A DNA stretch of 64,000 bases from Planctomycetota bacterium (GTDB lineage: Bacteria > Planctomycetota > B15-G4), in NCBI GenBank assembly GCA_029259725.1, contig JAJDER010000091.1, forward strand, positions 1-64,000. The letters run 5' to 3'. Below the pieces are notes generated by a model. That model ran no database searches, was not told the DNA's origin, and saw only the letters and a program-made list of their open reading frames with translations. Made by a program: the position numbers and the translations under genes. Shown here piece after piece: positions 50,859 to 60,326 of the stretch (its first letter is position 1; each line of letters opens with the position of its first letter).

Positions 50859-53501
50859 TCAGTCCGACGGCGGCTCCACGGCGCGGGCCGGCCGCACGCC
50901 GACGAGATGCGTACGGAAGCTGCGTCGGGCGCTCCAGCGGGCGGCGCTGCGCAGGCGTTCAGGTGGGTTGCTGAAGCCGCCGCCGCGCAGGATGCGCGTG
51001 CCCAGGTCGCCGATGCTCTCCGGAATCTGCCGCTCGCCGTCCGGCGCGATGACGATGTCCGGGTGGTACGGCATGGGCATGTCGCGACACCACTCCCAGA
51101 CGTTGCCGTGCACGTCGTGCAGGCCGAACGGGTTGGGCTCGAAGCTCCCCACCGGCGCGTGGATGGTGTGGCCGTCGCGCAGGTCGTGGGTCTCGGCGTC
51201 CGCGTAGGACCAGCCCACCGAGCCCTGGTGATCGCGCGCATGCAGATCCGCCAGGTTGGCCGCCCGATCGAGCTGCGACAGATCGCGGCCGGTCCACCAG
51301 GGCGTGGCCGTGCCGCCGCGGCAGGCGGATTCCCACTGGGCCTCCGAGGGCAGCTGCAGGCCGAGCCGGCGCAGCGTCTCGTACGCCTCGTCCCAGGACA
51401 TCTGCTCGACCGGGTGGCTGAGCTGGATCGGCATGGTGCCGAAGGCGGGCGGCCGGTAGCCCGAGGGGTGGTCGCCGGCGAATCGCGTCCACTGCCCCTG
51501 CGTCATCTCGTACCTGGACAGGAAGTACGGCTGCAGCAGCACGCCGTTCACCGGGCCTTCATCGGGCCCGACGAGCGGGTCGTGGTTGAAACCGTCCGGG
51601 TCGGCGGCCTGGGCCCCCATGGCGAACGGCCCGCCGGGGAGCAGCACGAAGATCAGCGCGGTGTCGTCGGCGATGACGTACGCGCCGTCCGCATCGATCT
51701 CGGGCGGCTCCCCGGTCTGCACGTCGCGGAACTCCCACAGCCCGCTGCGCGGATCGCGCCGCAGCGGCACCAGCCCCCACTGCGGCGACAGTTGCAGACC
51801 GTCGTACGCCGGACACAGCCGCCGGTCCGCGATCGAGGCGCGCGCCTCATCCCAGGCCCGGGCCGCGTCGCCCTGGAGTGAGTCCTGCGTGATGCGGTCC
51901 ACCTCCCGGCGGCGCTGGGCCACCGCCGCGGCCGTGGGACCGAAGACGTCGTCCCGGGCGAACGCGGCGAGGGCCGAGGTCAGCTGCGTGAGCTGCTCGT
52001 GCCACCAGCGCGTGTCCTCATCGTCCGCACCGGCGGCGAGTCGGGCGGCGAGATCCGAGAGACGCGACTCGTGCAGCGCCCGTCGATCGAGCAGCGCCCG
52101 CGCGTCGGTCAGCCAGGTGTCCAGCTCGAGGGCGTTGTCGCGCGCCGGCCAGAGCGGGCCGTCCATGCGGGCGCGCAGGTCGCGCAGGCGGTTGCCGTCC
52201 GACAGCCGCAGGATGTCGAGCAACCGATCCCGGTCCCGCTGCAGGGCCTCGTAGGCGGAGAACGCCGCCGCCGCGGCGACGACCACCAGCGCGATTCCCA
52301 GGGCCGACGCGGCGCGATGCCGGCGGATGAAGCGCGAGCAGCGGTAGCGGAACGTGGACGGGCGCGCGTGGACGGGAAACCCGTCGAGGTGTCGGCGCAC
52401 GTCGTCGGCGAGGTCCCGGACGTGGGCGTATCGCTCGGTCGGATCCACGGCGAGCGCGCGCGTGAGGATGGCCCGCAGGTCCCCGCCCAGGTCGGGATGC
52501 AGCTCGACCCGCCCCGCGGCACCCGCGTCCCCCGCGCGTCGGTCGGGTGACGCGACCTCGGACCGCGGACGCTCGCCGGTGAGCAACTCGTGCAGGATCA
52601 CGCCCAGGGCGTACACGTCGGCGGCCGTGCCCACGGTGCGCCCCTCGCGCTGCTCCGGACTGGCGTAGGCCGGAGTCAAGGGCGCCGGCCCCTCCCGGGT
52701 CAGGCTCGGCGCGGCCCGTCGCGGCGGTCCCTCGGGCGCATCGCCCTCTCCGCCGTCAGCCTCGTCGTGGCCGGGGTCGCCCAGGGCACCCGCATCGAGC
52801 CCGTCGCGCGCGCCGAGCACCTTGGCGATGCCGAAGTCGAGCAGCCGCGGCGTGCCCTGCCGATCGACCAGGATGTTGGCCGGCTTGAGATCGCGATGGA
52901 CGACGAGCTGCCCGTGCGCGTAGGCCACGGCGTCGCACACGTCCGCGAACAGGCGGCAGCGCGCCGCGGCAGCGAGACCGCGCGCGTCACACCACCGGTC
53001 GAGCTCCTCGCCCTCGACGTATTCGGTGGCCAGCCACGGCCGGCCGTCGTCGGTGGCGCCGCCGTCGAGCAACCGCGCGATCCCCGGGTGCTCGAGTCGC
53101 GCCAGCGTCGCGCGCTCGTGCCGGAAGCGCGCCAGGATCTCGTCGCCGCCGAGGTCGCGCCGGATCAGCTTCAACGCCGCGCGCTGCTCGAACTCCGCGC
53201 GGCGCGACGCCAGATACACCACGCCCATGCCGCCCGTGCCCAGCACCGAGCGCAACGTCCAGGCGCCGACGGTGCGACCGATCTCGGTGTCCTCGGCCTG
53301 CAAGGCCCCGGCCAGTGTCGCCGCCGAGGGCGCGTCGATCAGGGTCAGCTCGGTGTCGGCCGCCAGCAGTTCGTGCACCTCGCGCCGAAGCGCCTCGTCG
53401 TCGCAGTGCTCCGCCAGGAACGCCACGCGCTCCTCGGGCGCCCGGTCCAGGGCGTCGTGGAACAGCGCTTCGAGGACGCGCGCGCGTTCGGTGTCCGGCA
53501 T
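50859..53501 (-). CDS. Membrane serine/threonine kinase with degenerate C-terminal FGE-sulfatase domain
   Basis: The 880-residue protein starts with a helical segment (1-50) seen in ECF-associated planctomycete kinases, then a full kinase domain (about 80-375: GTGGMGVVY, K111, HRDLKPAN at 202-209, DFG 222-224). A Gly/Asp/Ala-rich insertion (235-265) lies in the activation-segment region. A membrane helix (397-417) is followed by a coiled-coil-like part (430-600) and a SUMF1/FGE domain (617-875: LLPGGPFAMGAQA, LPSEAQWESACRGG, GLHDVHGNVWEWCRDM, RGGGFSNPPERLRSAARW). This last block has no cysteine where FGE enzymes have the catalytic pair, so a binding or sensory domain is likely. It is 11 bp downstream of the gingipain-type gene. 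Confidence 0.87.
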   Translation of the reverse strand: MPDTERARVLEALFHDALDRAPEERVAFLAEHCDDEALRREVHELLAADTELTLIDAPSAATLAGALQAEDTEIGRTVGAWTLRSVLGTGGMGVVYLASRRAEFEQRAALKLIRRDLGGDEILARFRHERATLARLEHPGIARLLDGGATDDGRPWLATEYVEGEELDRWCDARGLAAAARCRLFADVCDAVAYAHGQLVVHRDLKPANILVDRQGTPRLLDFGIAKVLGARDGLDAGALGDPGHDEADGGEGDAPEGPPRRAAPSLTREGPAPLTPAYASPEQREGRTVGTAADVYALGVILHELLTGERPRSEVASPDRRAGDAGAAGRVELHPDLGGDLRAILTRALAVDPTERYAHVRDLADDVRRHLDGFPVHARPSTFRYRCSRFIRRHRAASALGIALVVVAAAAAFSAYEALQRDRDRLLDILRLSDGNRLRDLRARMDGPLWPARDNALELDTWLTDARALLDRRALHESRLSDLAARLAAGADDEDTRWWHEQLTQLTSALAAFARDDVFGPTAAAVAQRRREVDRITQDSLQGDAARAWDEARASIADRRLCPAYDGLQLSPQWGLVPLRRDPRSGLWEFRDVQTGEPPEIDADGAYVIADDTALIFVLLPGGPFAMGAQAADPDGFNHDPLVGPDEGPVNGVLLQPYFLSRYEMTQGQWTRFAGDHPSGYRPPAFGTMPIQLSHPVEQMSWDEAYETLRRLGLQLPSEAQWESACRGGTATPWWTGRDLSQLDRAANLADLHARDHQGSVGWSYADAETHDLRDGHTIHAPVGSFEPNPFGLHDVHGNVWEWCRDMPMPYHPDIVIAPDGERQIPESIGDLGTRILRGGGFSNPPERLRSAARWSARRSFRTHLVGVRPARAVEPPSD

Positions 53502-53512
53502 CGGCTACGGCC

Positions 53513-56005
53513 CTAGGGCACGATCCCCCGCATGGCGTTGGAGAGCGCCACGCCCTGGGTCGCCGCCGGGTCGGCGATGGCGTACTGGAACCACAGCTCG
53601 GTGTCGGCCGGGATGCCCAGCGGAAGCGGCGCGGCGAGGGCGATGTCGCCCTGCCCGTCGGTGACCAGGTCGAGGATGAACAGCCAGGGGTGCGCGAGCA
53701 GCTCGCCGCCCTTGAGCGGCACGGGCACGCTGCTCAGCGCGACGAACAGCCCGGTGACCGCGTTCTGCGCCGCGTTCTCCAGGTCGAGCTCGACCAGGCT
53801 GGCCGGGACCAGCGGACCTTCCGCCTGGAGCAGCGGCACGCCTTGCACGCCGGGCAGGGCCGCGCCGAAGTTGGACCAGACGCCGTCGACCACCCCGAGG
53901 GAACCCTGGGACTCGTTGCCGCAGGGGTCGCTCCCGGTCACGTCGATGTGCCCCGCCAGGCCGGTCGGACCCTGGGGGAAGCTGGCCGAGCCGCTGCCGT
54001 CGGTGTAGGCGTTGACGAGCAGCGTGGGCGGCTCACCCGGCGGGCCGCCTTGATGCAGGGCGACGAGGGCGCCCTCGATCGGCGTGCCGGCGGCGTCCGT
54101 CACGCGCACGACGATCGGCTGGCACGGGCCCCCGGACGGGCACACCGGCACCTCGCTCGGAAAGCTCAGCACGAGCGGCGCGGCGTCCTCGCGACGCAGG
54201 GTCATCGAGGGGTCGCCGAGCAGCAGGTACATCCAGGGGTTCAACCCCGGCGCGGTGTCGACGGCCCGGGCCTCGGCCCACGCGATGGCCTGACCGTGCC
54301 GCAGCAGGCCCCGGTCGAACACGGCCTCGAACATGCGGCGGTCGAGTTCATGGTTCTGCTGCGTGCCCGAGACGGCGCTCGATCCGTAGTGGGCCACGGC
54401 ACCCGAGCCGGGCACCTCCATCCAGGCCTCGCCGAGGCTGTCGATCGTGCCGCCCGTGTGGCTGATGTCGTTGTTCCAGCAGTCGAACGCCCAGACCACG
54501 CCGAGCGCCGTGGCATTGCCGATGCCGAGCAGCTCGTTCTTGTGGAAGTCCTCGCCCAGCGTGTTCCAGTTCCACCAGCTGGTCTGGCTGCCGTGGCCGC
54601 GGTAGGCCATCACGCCGAAGCCGCCCTGGGCCGCGTCGACCACGTCGCTGTTGTCCGCGAAGGCGCTGCTGCCGTAGATCCTCTGGAAGTGCGGTGGGAC
54701 GGCGTAGGACGCCGCCATGACCGCATCCTGCGCGCCCTGGTACTTGCCCGGCGAGCCCTCCTCGTGGGCCACGAGCACGACCTCGTCGTAGTGCGTGCCG
54801 ACGTCGTCCGTGACGTAGCCCATCAGCTTGACCAGCTGCGCCGAGAGGTCCGCCGGCCCGTCGACGCTGAGGCGACCCACGTAGAGTTCCTCGTCGAGGT
54901 CACCGTCGAGAGGCGACCCGAAGAGATCGTCGGTGGGCACGCTCGGGAAGGTCGGCGAGCTGCACCACGGCAGCTGCGCGCGATCCCCGACGAGCAGCGC
55001 GTAGTGGTCCGCCCACGGGTCGCCGGCCTGGTACCAGTTGCGGATGGCGGTGCGGATCTGAGCGCAGGTCACCGCCGGCAGGGACTCGGTCCGGATCACA
55101 TCGACCTCGAAGCCGCGCGCGCGCTTGAAGTCCACGAACACCTGCAACGGGACCTCGTGGAGCTGCGACGCGACGATCAGGTAGCGCCCCGCGAAGGACT
55201 GGGTGTTGGTCGGGAAGGCCGTCAGCTGGTCGGGCCAGTTGACGAAGGTCGCGGCCGCCAGCACCGCGCGGTCCTTGGTCATCGGCGGTCGCGTGCTGGA
55301 GACGCCCGTCGCGGCCAGGTGCACGCGCAGGTGGCCGCTGATGTGCAGCTCGCCGATCACCGGGTCGAACCGCGCCGGATAGATCTCGGGGATCGCGCCG
55401 GGGATCGGGCCGAGCAGGTCGCGCACGGTCGAGAACGCGGTGCCCGGGGTGCTCGGGAAGATCGGGCCGGCGTAGATCACCGGGTTGATCGTGAACTGCG
55501 CGGGCGTGCCGTCGGGGTCCCCGGGGCCGGGATCGGCGCCCGGATCGAAGGCCTCGTCCTGCTCCTCGATGACGGTGGGGTAGGGCAGTTGGCCGGCGAA
55601 GACGTGCGGGTCCAGGTCCACCACCGACACCAGCGAGACCACCGGCGCGAAGGTCGACACGGCCAGGCGCACCCGCGCGACGGGCAGGTCCGGCGCACCG
55701 GTGATTCCCAGGCGCGCAAGTCCCGGCACCTGGATGTGCTGGTAGACGTTGCCGTCCCCCGGCGCGACGTCCTCGGTCCAGAAGCCGTGCACGATCACGT
55801 CGAGGAAGGTGTCGACCTCGTTCGAGGCCTGCGCGTCGAACACGATCTCGGCCGGCGTGCCCGCGGGGCTGCCGTCGAGCGACACCCACGCCTGCGCCGC
55901 GGTCGCCGGTGCCAGGAACAGCACCACGAGCACGAGCACGAGCACGGGCGACGCGACGCGCACGGGCCGGTGCGGGATGAGTGGATCGATGCTCTGCTGA
56001 CGCAT
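53513..56005 (-). CDS. Gingipain-type C25 cysteine peptidase with C-terminal KGG-type module
   Basis: The 830-residue protein has a signal peptide ending near AQA38. Peptidase C25 signatures: LIVASQLHEVPLQVFVDFKRARGFEV near 276, HYALLVGDRAQLPW, ELYVGRLSVDGPAD and the catalytic histidine and cysteine in MAYRGH471GSQTSWW and WAFDC509WNND. An Ig-like domain follows (CQPIVVRVTDAAGTPIEGAL). The C-terminal ~100 residues (53516-53818) are a copy of the recurring module (PLKGGELLAHP; ELWFQYAIADPAATQGVALS). In Bacteroidota gingipains are exported by the type IX system by means of a C-terminal domain; an analogous function here is only a hypothesis. ATG 56005 follows GCAGGAG with 8 nt. Confidence 0.85.
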   Translation of the reverse strand: MRQQSIDPLIPHRPVRVASPVLVLVLVVLFLAPATAAQAWVSLDGSPAGTPAEIVFDAQASNEVDTFLDVIVHGFWTEDVAPGDGNVYQHIQVPGLARLGITGAPDLPVARVRLAVSTFAPVVSLVSVVDLDPHVFAGQLPYPTVIEEQDEAFDPGADPGPGDPDGTPAQFTINPVIYAGPIFPSTPGTAFSTVRDLLGPIPGAIPEIYPARFDPVIGELHISGHLRVHLAATGVSSTRPPMTKDRAVLAAATFVNWPDQLTAFPTNTQSFAGRYLIVASQLHEVPLQVFVDFKRARGFEVDVIRTESLPAVTCAQIRTAIRNWYQAGDPWADHYALLVGDRAQLPWCSSPTFPSVPTDDLFGSPLDGDLDEELYVGRLSVDGPADLSAQLVKLMGYVTDDVGTHYDEVVLVAHEEGSPGKYQGAQDAVMAASYAVPPHFQRIYGSSAFADNSDVVDAAQGGFGVMAYRGHGSQTSWWNWNTLGEDFHKNELLGIGNATALGVVWAFDCWNNDISHTGGTIDSLGEAWMEVPGSGAVAHYGSSAVSGTQQNHELDRRMFEAVFDRGLLRHGQAIAWAEARAVDTAPGLNPWMYLLLGDPSMTLRREDAAPLVLSFPSEVPVCPSGGPCQPIVVRVTDAAGTPIEGALVALHQGGPPGEPPTLLVNAYTDGSGSASFPQGPTGLAGHIDVTGSDPCGNESQGSLGVVDGVWSNFGAALPGVQGVPLLQAEGPLVPASLVELDLENAAQNAVTGLFVALSSVPVPLKGGELLAHPWLFILDLVTDGQGDIALAAPLPLGIPADTELWFQYAIADPAATQGVALSNAMRGIVP

Positions 56006-56086
56006 GGGTCTGGCTCCTGCGGGGCCGCGCTCCCGCGGCCAATCTAAGCGATGAAGGTCCGCGCGCGTGGGCGGGACGCAAGAGGC

Positions 56087-56119
56087 GCCGGCCCGGAGTC
56101 GGATCGACCCCGGACCGGC
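56087..56119 (-). terminator. Second hairpin downstream of the gene at 56168
   Basis: GCCGGCCCGG (56087-56096) pairs with CCGGACCGGC (56110-56119), one mismatch that forms G-U in RNA, 13-nt loop. Confidence 0.4.
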
Positions 56120-56129
56120 GGCAGGGAAC

Positions 56130-56160
56130 GAGCGGTCCGCCGGGCGGCGGAGTCCCGCTC
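56130..56160 (-). terminator. Hairpin immediately downstream of the gene at 56168
   Basis: GAGCGG + TCCGCC (56130-56141) pairs with GGCGGA (56146-56151) and CCGCTC (56155-56160), a 12-bp stem with a 3-nt bulge and a 4-nt loop. It lies 7 bp after the stop on the minus strand. Confidence 0.5.
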
Positions 56161-56167
56161 GAGGGGA

Positions 56168-57550
56168 CTAGGGCGTGGTCCCCTTGACCGCGTTGGAGGC
56201 CGCGAATCCCATCGGGCCCACGGGATCCTGGATCCACCACTGGAAGAACAGCTCGAAGCCCGAGGGCAGGCCGAAGGGCAGCGGGGCCGCCAGCTGGGCC
56301 GTGCCCGCCGCACCCGTGGGCAGGGCCAGGGTCAGGCCCGGGGGGCTCGGGTCGGGCACGAGCACGCCACCCTTGAAGGGCGCGCTGAGCTCGAAGACCC
56401 CGACGACCAACCACGCCGGCGCGTTCTCGAGCGCATCCGCGAGGGAGAGCGTGATCACGTCGCCGCCGAGCAAGGTGCCCGCGCCGACCAGCACCGGCTC
56501 GTAGGTGCCGCGCAGCGCGTTCCCCAGGTCCTCCCAGTTGCCCAGATCGACCTCGGGCACTTCCTCGTCCTCGTCCAGCCCCGGCAGCTCGGGCAGGGCA
56601 CCCGGTGCCGGCTTCAGGATGACCACGATCTCGTCCTCCAGCGGGTCCAGCCAGGTCAGCCCGGGGATCACCTCCAGGAAGGGCGCCGAGGAGAGGCAGG
56701 CACAGAACTGCAGGCCGATCTCGTTCTCCGTGAGATGGCAGCTCATCGGCGTCAGGGTCTGGCCGTTGCAGGTGATCAGGCCGCAGGCGCCGCCGGGGCA
56801 CTGGGCCTGATCGCAGCCGGAACCCGGCGCCGCGAACCACGGGCCGCAGGGCGGACCGTAGATCATGACCGTCTGCCCGTTCGCGATGATCTCGAAGCTC
56901 GGCGACACGTCGATCGAGTGGCTCAGCTCGGACATGGCCAGCTGCCACTCGATCTCCAGGTCGAAGACGCCGGCCGGCGCTCCGGACACCTGCACGAACT
57001 CGGCGCGCGTCAGGCGGCGGTCCCAGTGCACCGGGTCGCCGTCGAACTCCTGCGTCTTCAGGTCGTCATCCGCGTGGGTGTCCGGGGAGGCGCCGGGAGC
57101 GGGCCGGAGCAGGACCATGATCTCGTCGCCCGGGGACAGGGGCGTGGGGAAGGAACTGGTGATCGGCGGGAACTGGCACGAGCAGCCGACCTGACCTTCC
57201 TCGAGACAGAGCAGCGCGGCGGCCATGCCGTTGACCGCTCCCTGCCCGCAGCCCCCGGCGCAGGCGCCGCAGTTGCCGGAGCCGGCGAAGACGACGATGT
57301 CCACGACGTCGCGCTGGGTCTCGGCGCCGTTGACGAACAGCACGGCCTCGGTGGACAGGACCAGGGTGGTCTGGGCCGGCGCGCCGAGTTCCACGGTCCA
57401 CACCGCGTGGACCTGTTGCCCGCCGGCGGCGTCCGGCAGGATGCCGATGGCGTCGACGCGCCGATTCCAGTCGTGCACCTGCGCGCCGGCACTCGCGGCC
57501 GCGGTGGCCGTGACGGCCAGGGCGGCGAAGAGGGTGGTGAGGGTCTTCAT
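56168..57550 (-). CDS. Secreted cysteine-rich protein with C-terminal KGG-type module
   Basis: ATG 57550 has AAAGGAACCACG upstream and a signal peptide MKTLTTLFAALAVTATAAASAGA. Residues 25-340 are an unrecognised, cysteine-rich region: NCGACAGGCGQG near 85, CSCQFPP, PPCGPWFAAPGSGCDQAQCPGGACG near 235 and CACLSSAPF, enough for several disulfides. Two DEIMVLLRPAPGA/DEIVVILKPAPGA segments show an internal duplication of about 130-160 residues. The last ~108 residues (56171-56494) are the module (APFKGGVLVPDP; ELFFQWWIQD; GFAASNAVKG) and are closest to that of the EEP protein at 58352. It is co-directional with the ECF sigma gene just upstream. Confidence 0.72.
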   Translation of the reverse strand: MKTLTTLFAALAVTATAAASAGAQVHDWNRRVDAIGILPDAAGGQQVHAVWTVELGAPAQTTLVLSTEAVLFVNGAETQRDVVDIVVFAGSGNCGACAGGCGQGAVNGMAAALLCLEEGQVGCSCQFPPITSSFPTPLSPGDEIMVLLRPAPGASPDTHADDDLKTQEFDGDPVHWDRRLTRAEFVQVSGAPAGVFDLEIEWQLAMSELSHSIDVSPSFEIIANGQTVMIYGPPCGPWFAAPGSGCDQAQCPGGACGLITCNGQTLTPMSCHLTENEIGLQFCACLSSAPFLEVIPGLTWLDPLEDEIVVILKPAPGALPELPGLDEDEEVPEVDLGNWEDLGNALRGTYEPVLVGAGTLLGGDVITLSLADALENAPAWLVVGVFELSAPFKGGVLVPDPSPPGLTLALPTGAAGTAQLAAPLPFGLPSGFELFFQWWIQDPVGPMGFAASNAVKGTTP

Positions 57551-57663
57551 CGTGGTTCCTTTCGCGTCCGAGGCTTCCCCGCCCCGCGACGCCTCCGGAG
57601 TCGGTCGCCCCACCCGGCGGGCGATCGGCCCCTGGTCTCCAGTGGTCGGTCCGGGTGTCCAGG

Positions 57664-57679
57664 GGTTCCCGCAGGAACC
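57664..57679 (-). terminator. Small hairpin after the ECF sigma gene
   Basis: GGTTCC (57664-57669) pairs with GGAACC (57674-57679) around CGCA, about 35 bp beyond the sigma stop. The stem is short. Confidence 0.3.
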
Positions 57680-57712
57680 GGAGGGGGAGCCCGACACGGA
57701 AAACCGGGGATC

Positions 57713-58300
57713 TCAGGCGGACTCCGGGCCGGCCGCGGTCGGTCCGGCCGAGAGCTCACGCCTCAGCCAGGCCCGCGCCAGGCGCCAGCCGCGCTCGACG
57801 GTGCGGACCGACACGCCCTGCACCTCGGCGATCTCCTCGTGGGTCAGCCCGGCGAAGAAGCGCAGCTCCACCAGTCGCGCCTTGTCGGGGAACTCGTCCG
57901 CCATCCGCGTCAGCGCCTCGTCGAGGGCCAGCAGGTCGTCGGCGCGCTCCCCGAGCACGGCCGCCGACGGATCCAGGGTCACGCGCGCGCGGTCGCCCCC
58001 GCGCTTGGCCGCCCGGTGCCCGTGGGCGTGGTTGACCAGGATGCGGCGCATGGCCGTCGCCGCGATGGCCAGGAAGTGGTTGCGGTTCTCCCAGGCCCGT
58101 TCGCGCTGGTCGACGAGCTTGAGCCAGGCCTCGTGCACCAGCGCCGTGGCCTGCAGCGTGTGGTCGCCGCGCTCGCGCCGCATGCGCGCCTCGGCGAGGC
58201 GGTGCAGCTCGTCATAGACCAGCGGCAGGAGCTCTTCGAGCGCGTCGCCCTCGCCCTCGCGGCAGCGCTGCAGCAGGCGGGTGACGTCGGCTTCGACCAT
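57713..58300 (-). CDS. ECF sigma factor (free, PF07638-like)
   Basis: A 195-residue sigma factor with region 2 (LLPLVYDELHRLAEARM, LQATALVHEAWLKLVDQ, NHFLAIAATAMRRILVNHA) and region 4 (FPDKARLVELRFFAGLTHEE, GVSVRTVERGWRLARAWLRR). This matches the PF07638 planctomycete/acidobacterial ECF group, which is often linked with Ser/Thr kinases rather than classical anti-sigma factors. A kinase gene lies downstream on the same strand after two exported-protein genes, so phosphorylation control is a reasonable inference. No anti-sigma gene is adjacent. Confidence 0.88.
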   Translation of the reverse strand: MVEADVTRLLQRCREGEGDALEELLPLVYDELHRLAEARMRRERGDHTLQATALVHEAWLKLVDQRERAWENRNHFLAIAATAMRRILVNHAHGHRAAKRGGDRARVTLDPSAAVLGERADDLLALDEALTRMADEFPDKARLVELRFFAGLTHEEIAEVQGVSVRTVERGWRLARAWLRRELSAGPTAAGPESA

Positions 58301-58351
58301 GGGCGCGGACGACTCGCGATGCGTGGTGACGGGGCGTCGTGACCGAAGCGA

Positions 58352-59710
58352 CTACGGCGTGGTGCCCAGCACGGCGTTGGTGGCGGCCACGCCCTTGGGG
58401 CCGGCGGCGTCCACGATCCAGGCCTGCAGGTAGAGTTCCAGACCCGACGGCAGGCCCAGCGGCCACGGCGTGGCGAGCACCATCGTCCCGGTGCCATCGG
58501 TGCTCAATCCCGAGACGAGCAGGTCCACCGCGGGCACCAGCGTGCCGCCCTTGAGCGGCACGTTCAGCGCCGTGAAGCCGACGATCAACGTGGTCGGCGC
58601 GTTCTCCAGCGCGGCGCTGACGGTGAGCGTGACGTCGTCACCGCCGACCAGCGTGCCCGCGCCCGTCAGCACGGGTTCACCGTGGGCCCCGCCCAGCGCG
58701 CTGCCGAGCACGTCCCACGGGCTCGGGTCGCCGGGCCGGAAGTCCACGATGAGCGGGATGTGGTCGAAGTCCACGCCCGCCGAGTCGACGGTGACGTCGT
58801 TGGGCTGCAGCCCGGTGGCGGCCAGATCGGCACCCGACATGGTCGTGGTGTTCAGCGCGTAGGAGTACGCCGCCTCGATCACGCTGTCGGTGGTGATCAC
58901 GTAGTCCAGTCGGCCGGGCGGGAACGGGCCGGGGCTGGCCCAGGTCCAGTCCGCCGGGCCGACCACGTTGTGCAGCGGCTGGTGGTCGGTGGAGTCGGTG
59001 CCGTCCCAGTCCGGGGGCGAGTCCGCGCCGAAGCTGGCCTCGTCGATGATGTTCCCGTCGATCAGGGTCTGCAGCGGCTGCGGACCGTCCACGATGTTGA
59101 GGTCACCGATCACCATCATCGCGGTGCCCGCGGGCAGGTTGAAGAATCCGCCGGGCTCGCGCGCGTCGCGCATCCAGTTGACGATCGAGTCCGACTGCTC
59201 CTGCCGACGGTGGTCGAAGCCGCCGCAGCACTTGTAGTGGTTGTTCATGATGTACAGGTCGTGGTCCCACTGCGCGTCGGGAAGGTCGACCAGCGCCATG
59301 GCCTGGTTCTTGTCGCCGGCGGGGATCGTGAAGGTCGCCTGCATCGACAGGGGGAACTTGCTGACGATGACGCAGTCGTCCACCTTGTGCGCGTACCAGC
59401 CACCGGCGATCGGCGCGATGCCGTCCATCAAGTTGAGCACCGCGTTCACCGACGTGCTGTAGTCGATCTCCTGCAGGCACCAGATGTCGGCATCCAGCGC
59501 CGCCACGACGCGCTCGAACTTGGCGGCCTGCGTCGCGTTCTCGCTGGGGAAGATCGTGTCCCAGAGCACGTTGTAGGAGACGACGCGCAGGTCGTCCGAC
59601 TGCAGGCGGTCCACGAAGGACTGGGCGGGCACGGCGGCGGCAAGGAGTGCGCAGGCGAGGCCGGCGCGGATCAGCGCCGGCGCGGTGAGCGTCGAGCGGG
59701 TGCGGTTCAT
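58352..59710 (-). CDS. Secreted endonuclease/exonuclease/phosphatase-family protein with KGG-type module
   Basis: The signal peptide ends near AQS (residue 30). Residues 38-345 form an EEP fold: LRVVSYNVLWDTIFP, DIWCLQEIDYSTSV (metal-binding Glu), DLYIMNNHYKCCGG, MMVIGDLNIVDGP (the D-x-N motif), RLDYVITTD and DFDHIPLIVDF (the terminal D-H pair). The enzyme class includes DNases, sphingomyelinases and phosphoinositide phosphatases, so the substrate is open. The last ~106 residues (58355-58672) are the module (VPLKGGTLVPAVDLLVSG; ELYLQAWIVDAAGPKGVAAT). ATG 59710 is chosen because it precedes the signal peptide; the longer frame has no such character. Confidence 0.8.
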   Translation of the reverse strand: MNRTRSTLTAPALIRAGLACALLAAAVPAQSFVDRLQSDDLRVVSYNVLWDTIFPSENATQAAKFERVVAALDADIWCLQEIDYSTSVNAVLNLMDGIAPIAGGWYAHKVDDCVIVSKFPLSMQATFTIPAGDKNQAMALVDLPDAQWDHDLYIMNNHYKCCGGFDHRRQEQSDSIVNWMRDAREPGGFFNLPAGTAMMVIGDLNIVDGPQPLQTLIDGNIIDEASFGADSPPDWDGTDSTDHQPLHNVVGPADWTWASPGPFPPGRLDYVITTDSVIEAAYSYALNTTTMSGADLAATGLQPNDVTVDSAGVDFDHIPLIVDFRPGDPSPWDVLGSALGGAHGEPVLTGAGTLVGGDDVTLTVSAALENAPTTLIVGFTALNVPLKGGTLVPAVDLLVSGLSTDGTGTMVLATPWPLGLPSGLELYLQAWIVDAAGPKGVAATNAVLGTTP

Positions 59711-59769
59711 CGGGCGTGTCTCGAAGGGGAGCGAGGCACCCATCACACCATCTCTGCCGCGATTCGGGG

Positions 59770-60237
59770 TCAGGCGCTCATGCAGCAGCGCTTGAACTTG
59801 CGCCCGCTGCCGCACGGACAGGGGTCGTTGCGGCCCACCTTCGAGCCCGGGCGGCGCAGCGTCTCGGTTTCCCCCCGCACCGCACGACCGTAGGCCTCCG
59901 CGGAGGCCGCCAGGAACTGGCCCAGCTCCCGACCGTCGCCCAGCCGCCCGTCCTGCTCGAGCTGCTCCAGCAGGCCGCGCGCCATGTCCGGCACGGCGGC
60001 GTGCACCTCGGGCGACATGTCCAGGCGCGCGACGTGCTCGAGCAGGGCACCGCGCAGATCGTCGACGCCCAGGTCCTCGGGCTCGACGTCACGGCGGTCG
60101 CAGGCCGCCACGAGCCAGGCCGTCAAGAGCGACGGCGCCGCCGCCGCCACGGCCGCCGAACGACCGTCCAGGGCGTCTCCCCCACAGAAGTCGCTCACCC
60201 AGCCTTCGAGCCGCTCGCGCGTGTATGTGTGGGTCAT
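59770..60237 (-). CDS. SEC-C motif protein
   Basis: A 155-residue cytoplasmic protein whose last 22 residues are a classical SEC-C zinc-binding motif ([20 protein letters not shown]). The N-terminal 125 residues are helical ([37 protein letters not shown]), resembling the YecA/UPF0149-type helical domain often joined to SEC-C. The motif binds zinc and is shared with SecA; a role in protein quality control or export is only suggested. It diverges from the metzincin gene at 60327. Confidence 0.82.
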   Translation of the reverse strand: MTHTYTRERLEGWVSDFCGGDALDGRSAAVAAAAPSLLTAWLVAACDRRDVEPEDLGVDDLRGALLEHVARLDMSPEVHAAVPDMARGLLEQLEQDGRLGDGRELGQFLAASAEAYGRAVRGETETLRRPGSKVGRNDPCPCGSGRKFKRCCMSA

Positions 60238-60326
60238 TTGACCTCCCCCCGATCCGCGGATTGGCTCCTATGATGCCTCGACCCCGGGTTTTCCCCGAAC
60301 CCCATCCCCCCGACAGGTCTCTCCCG

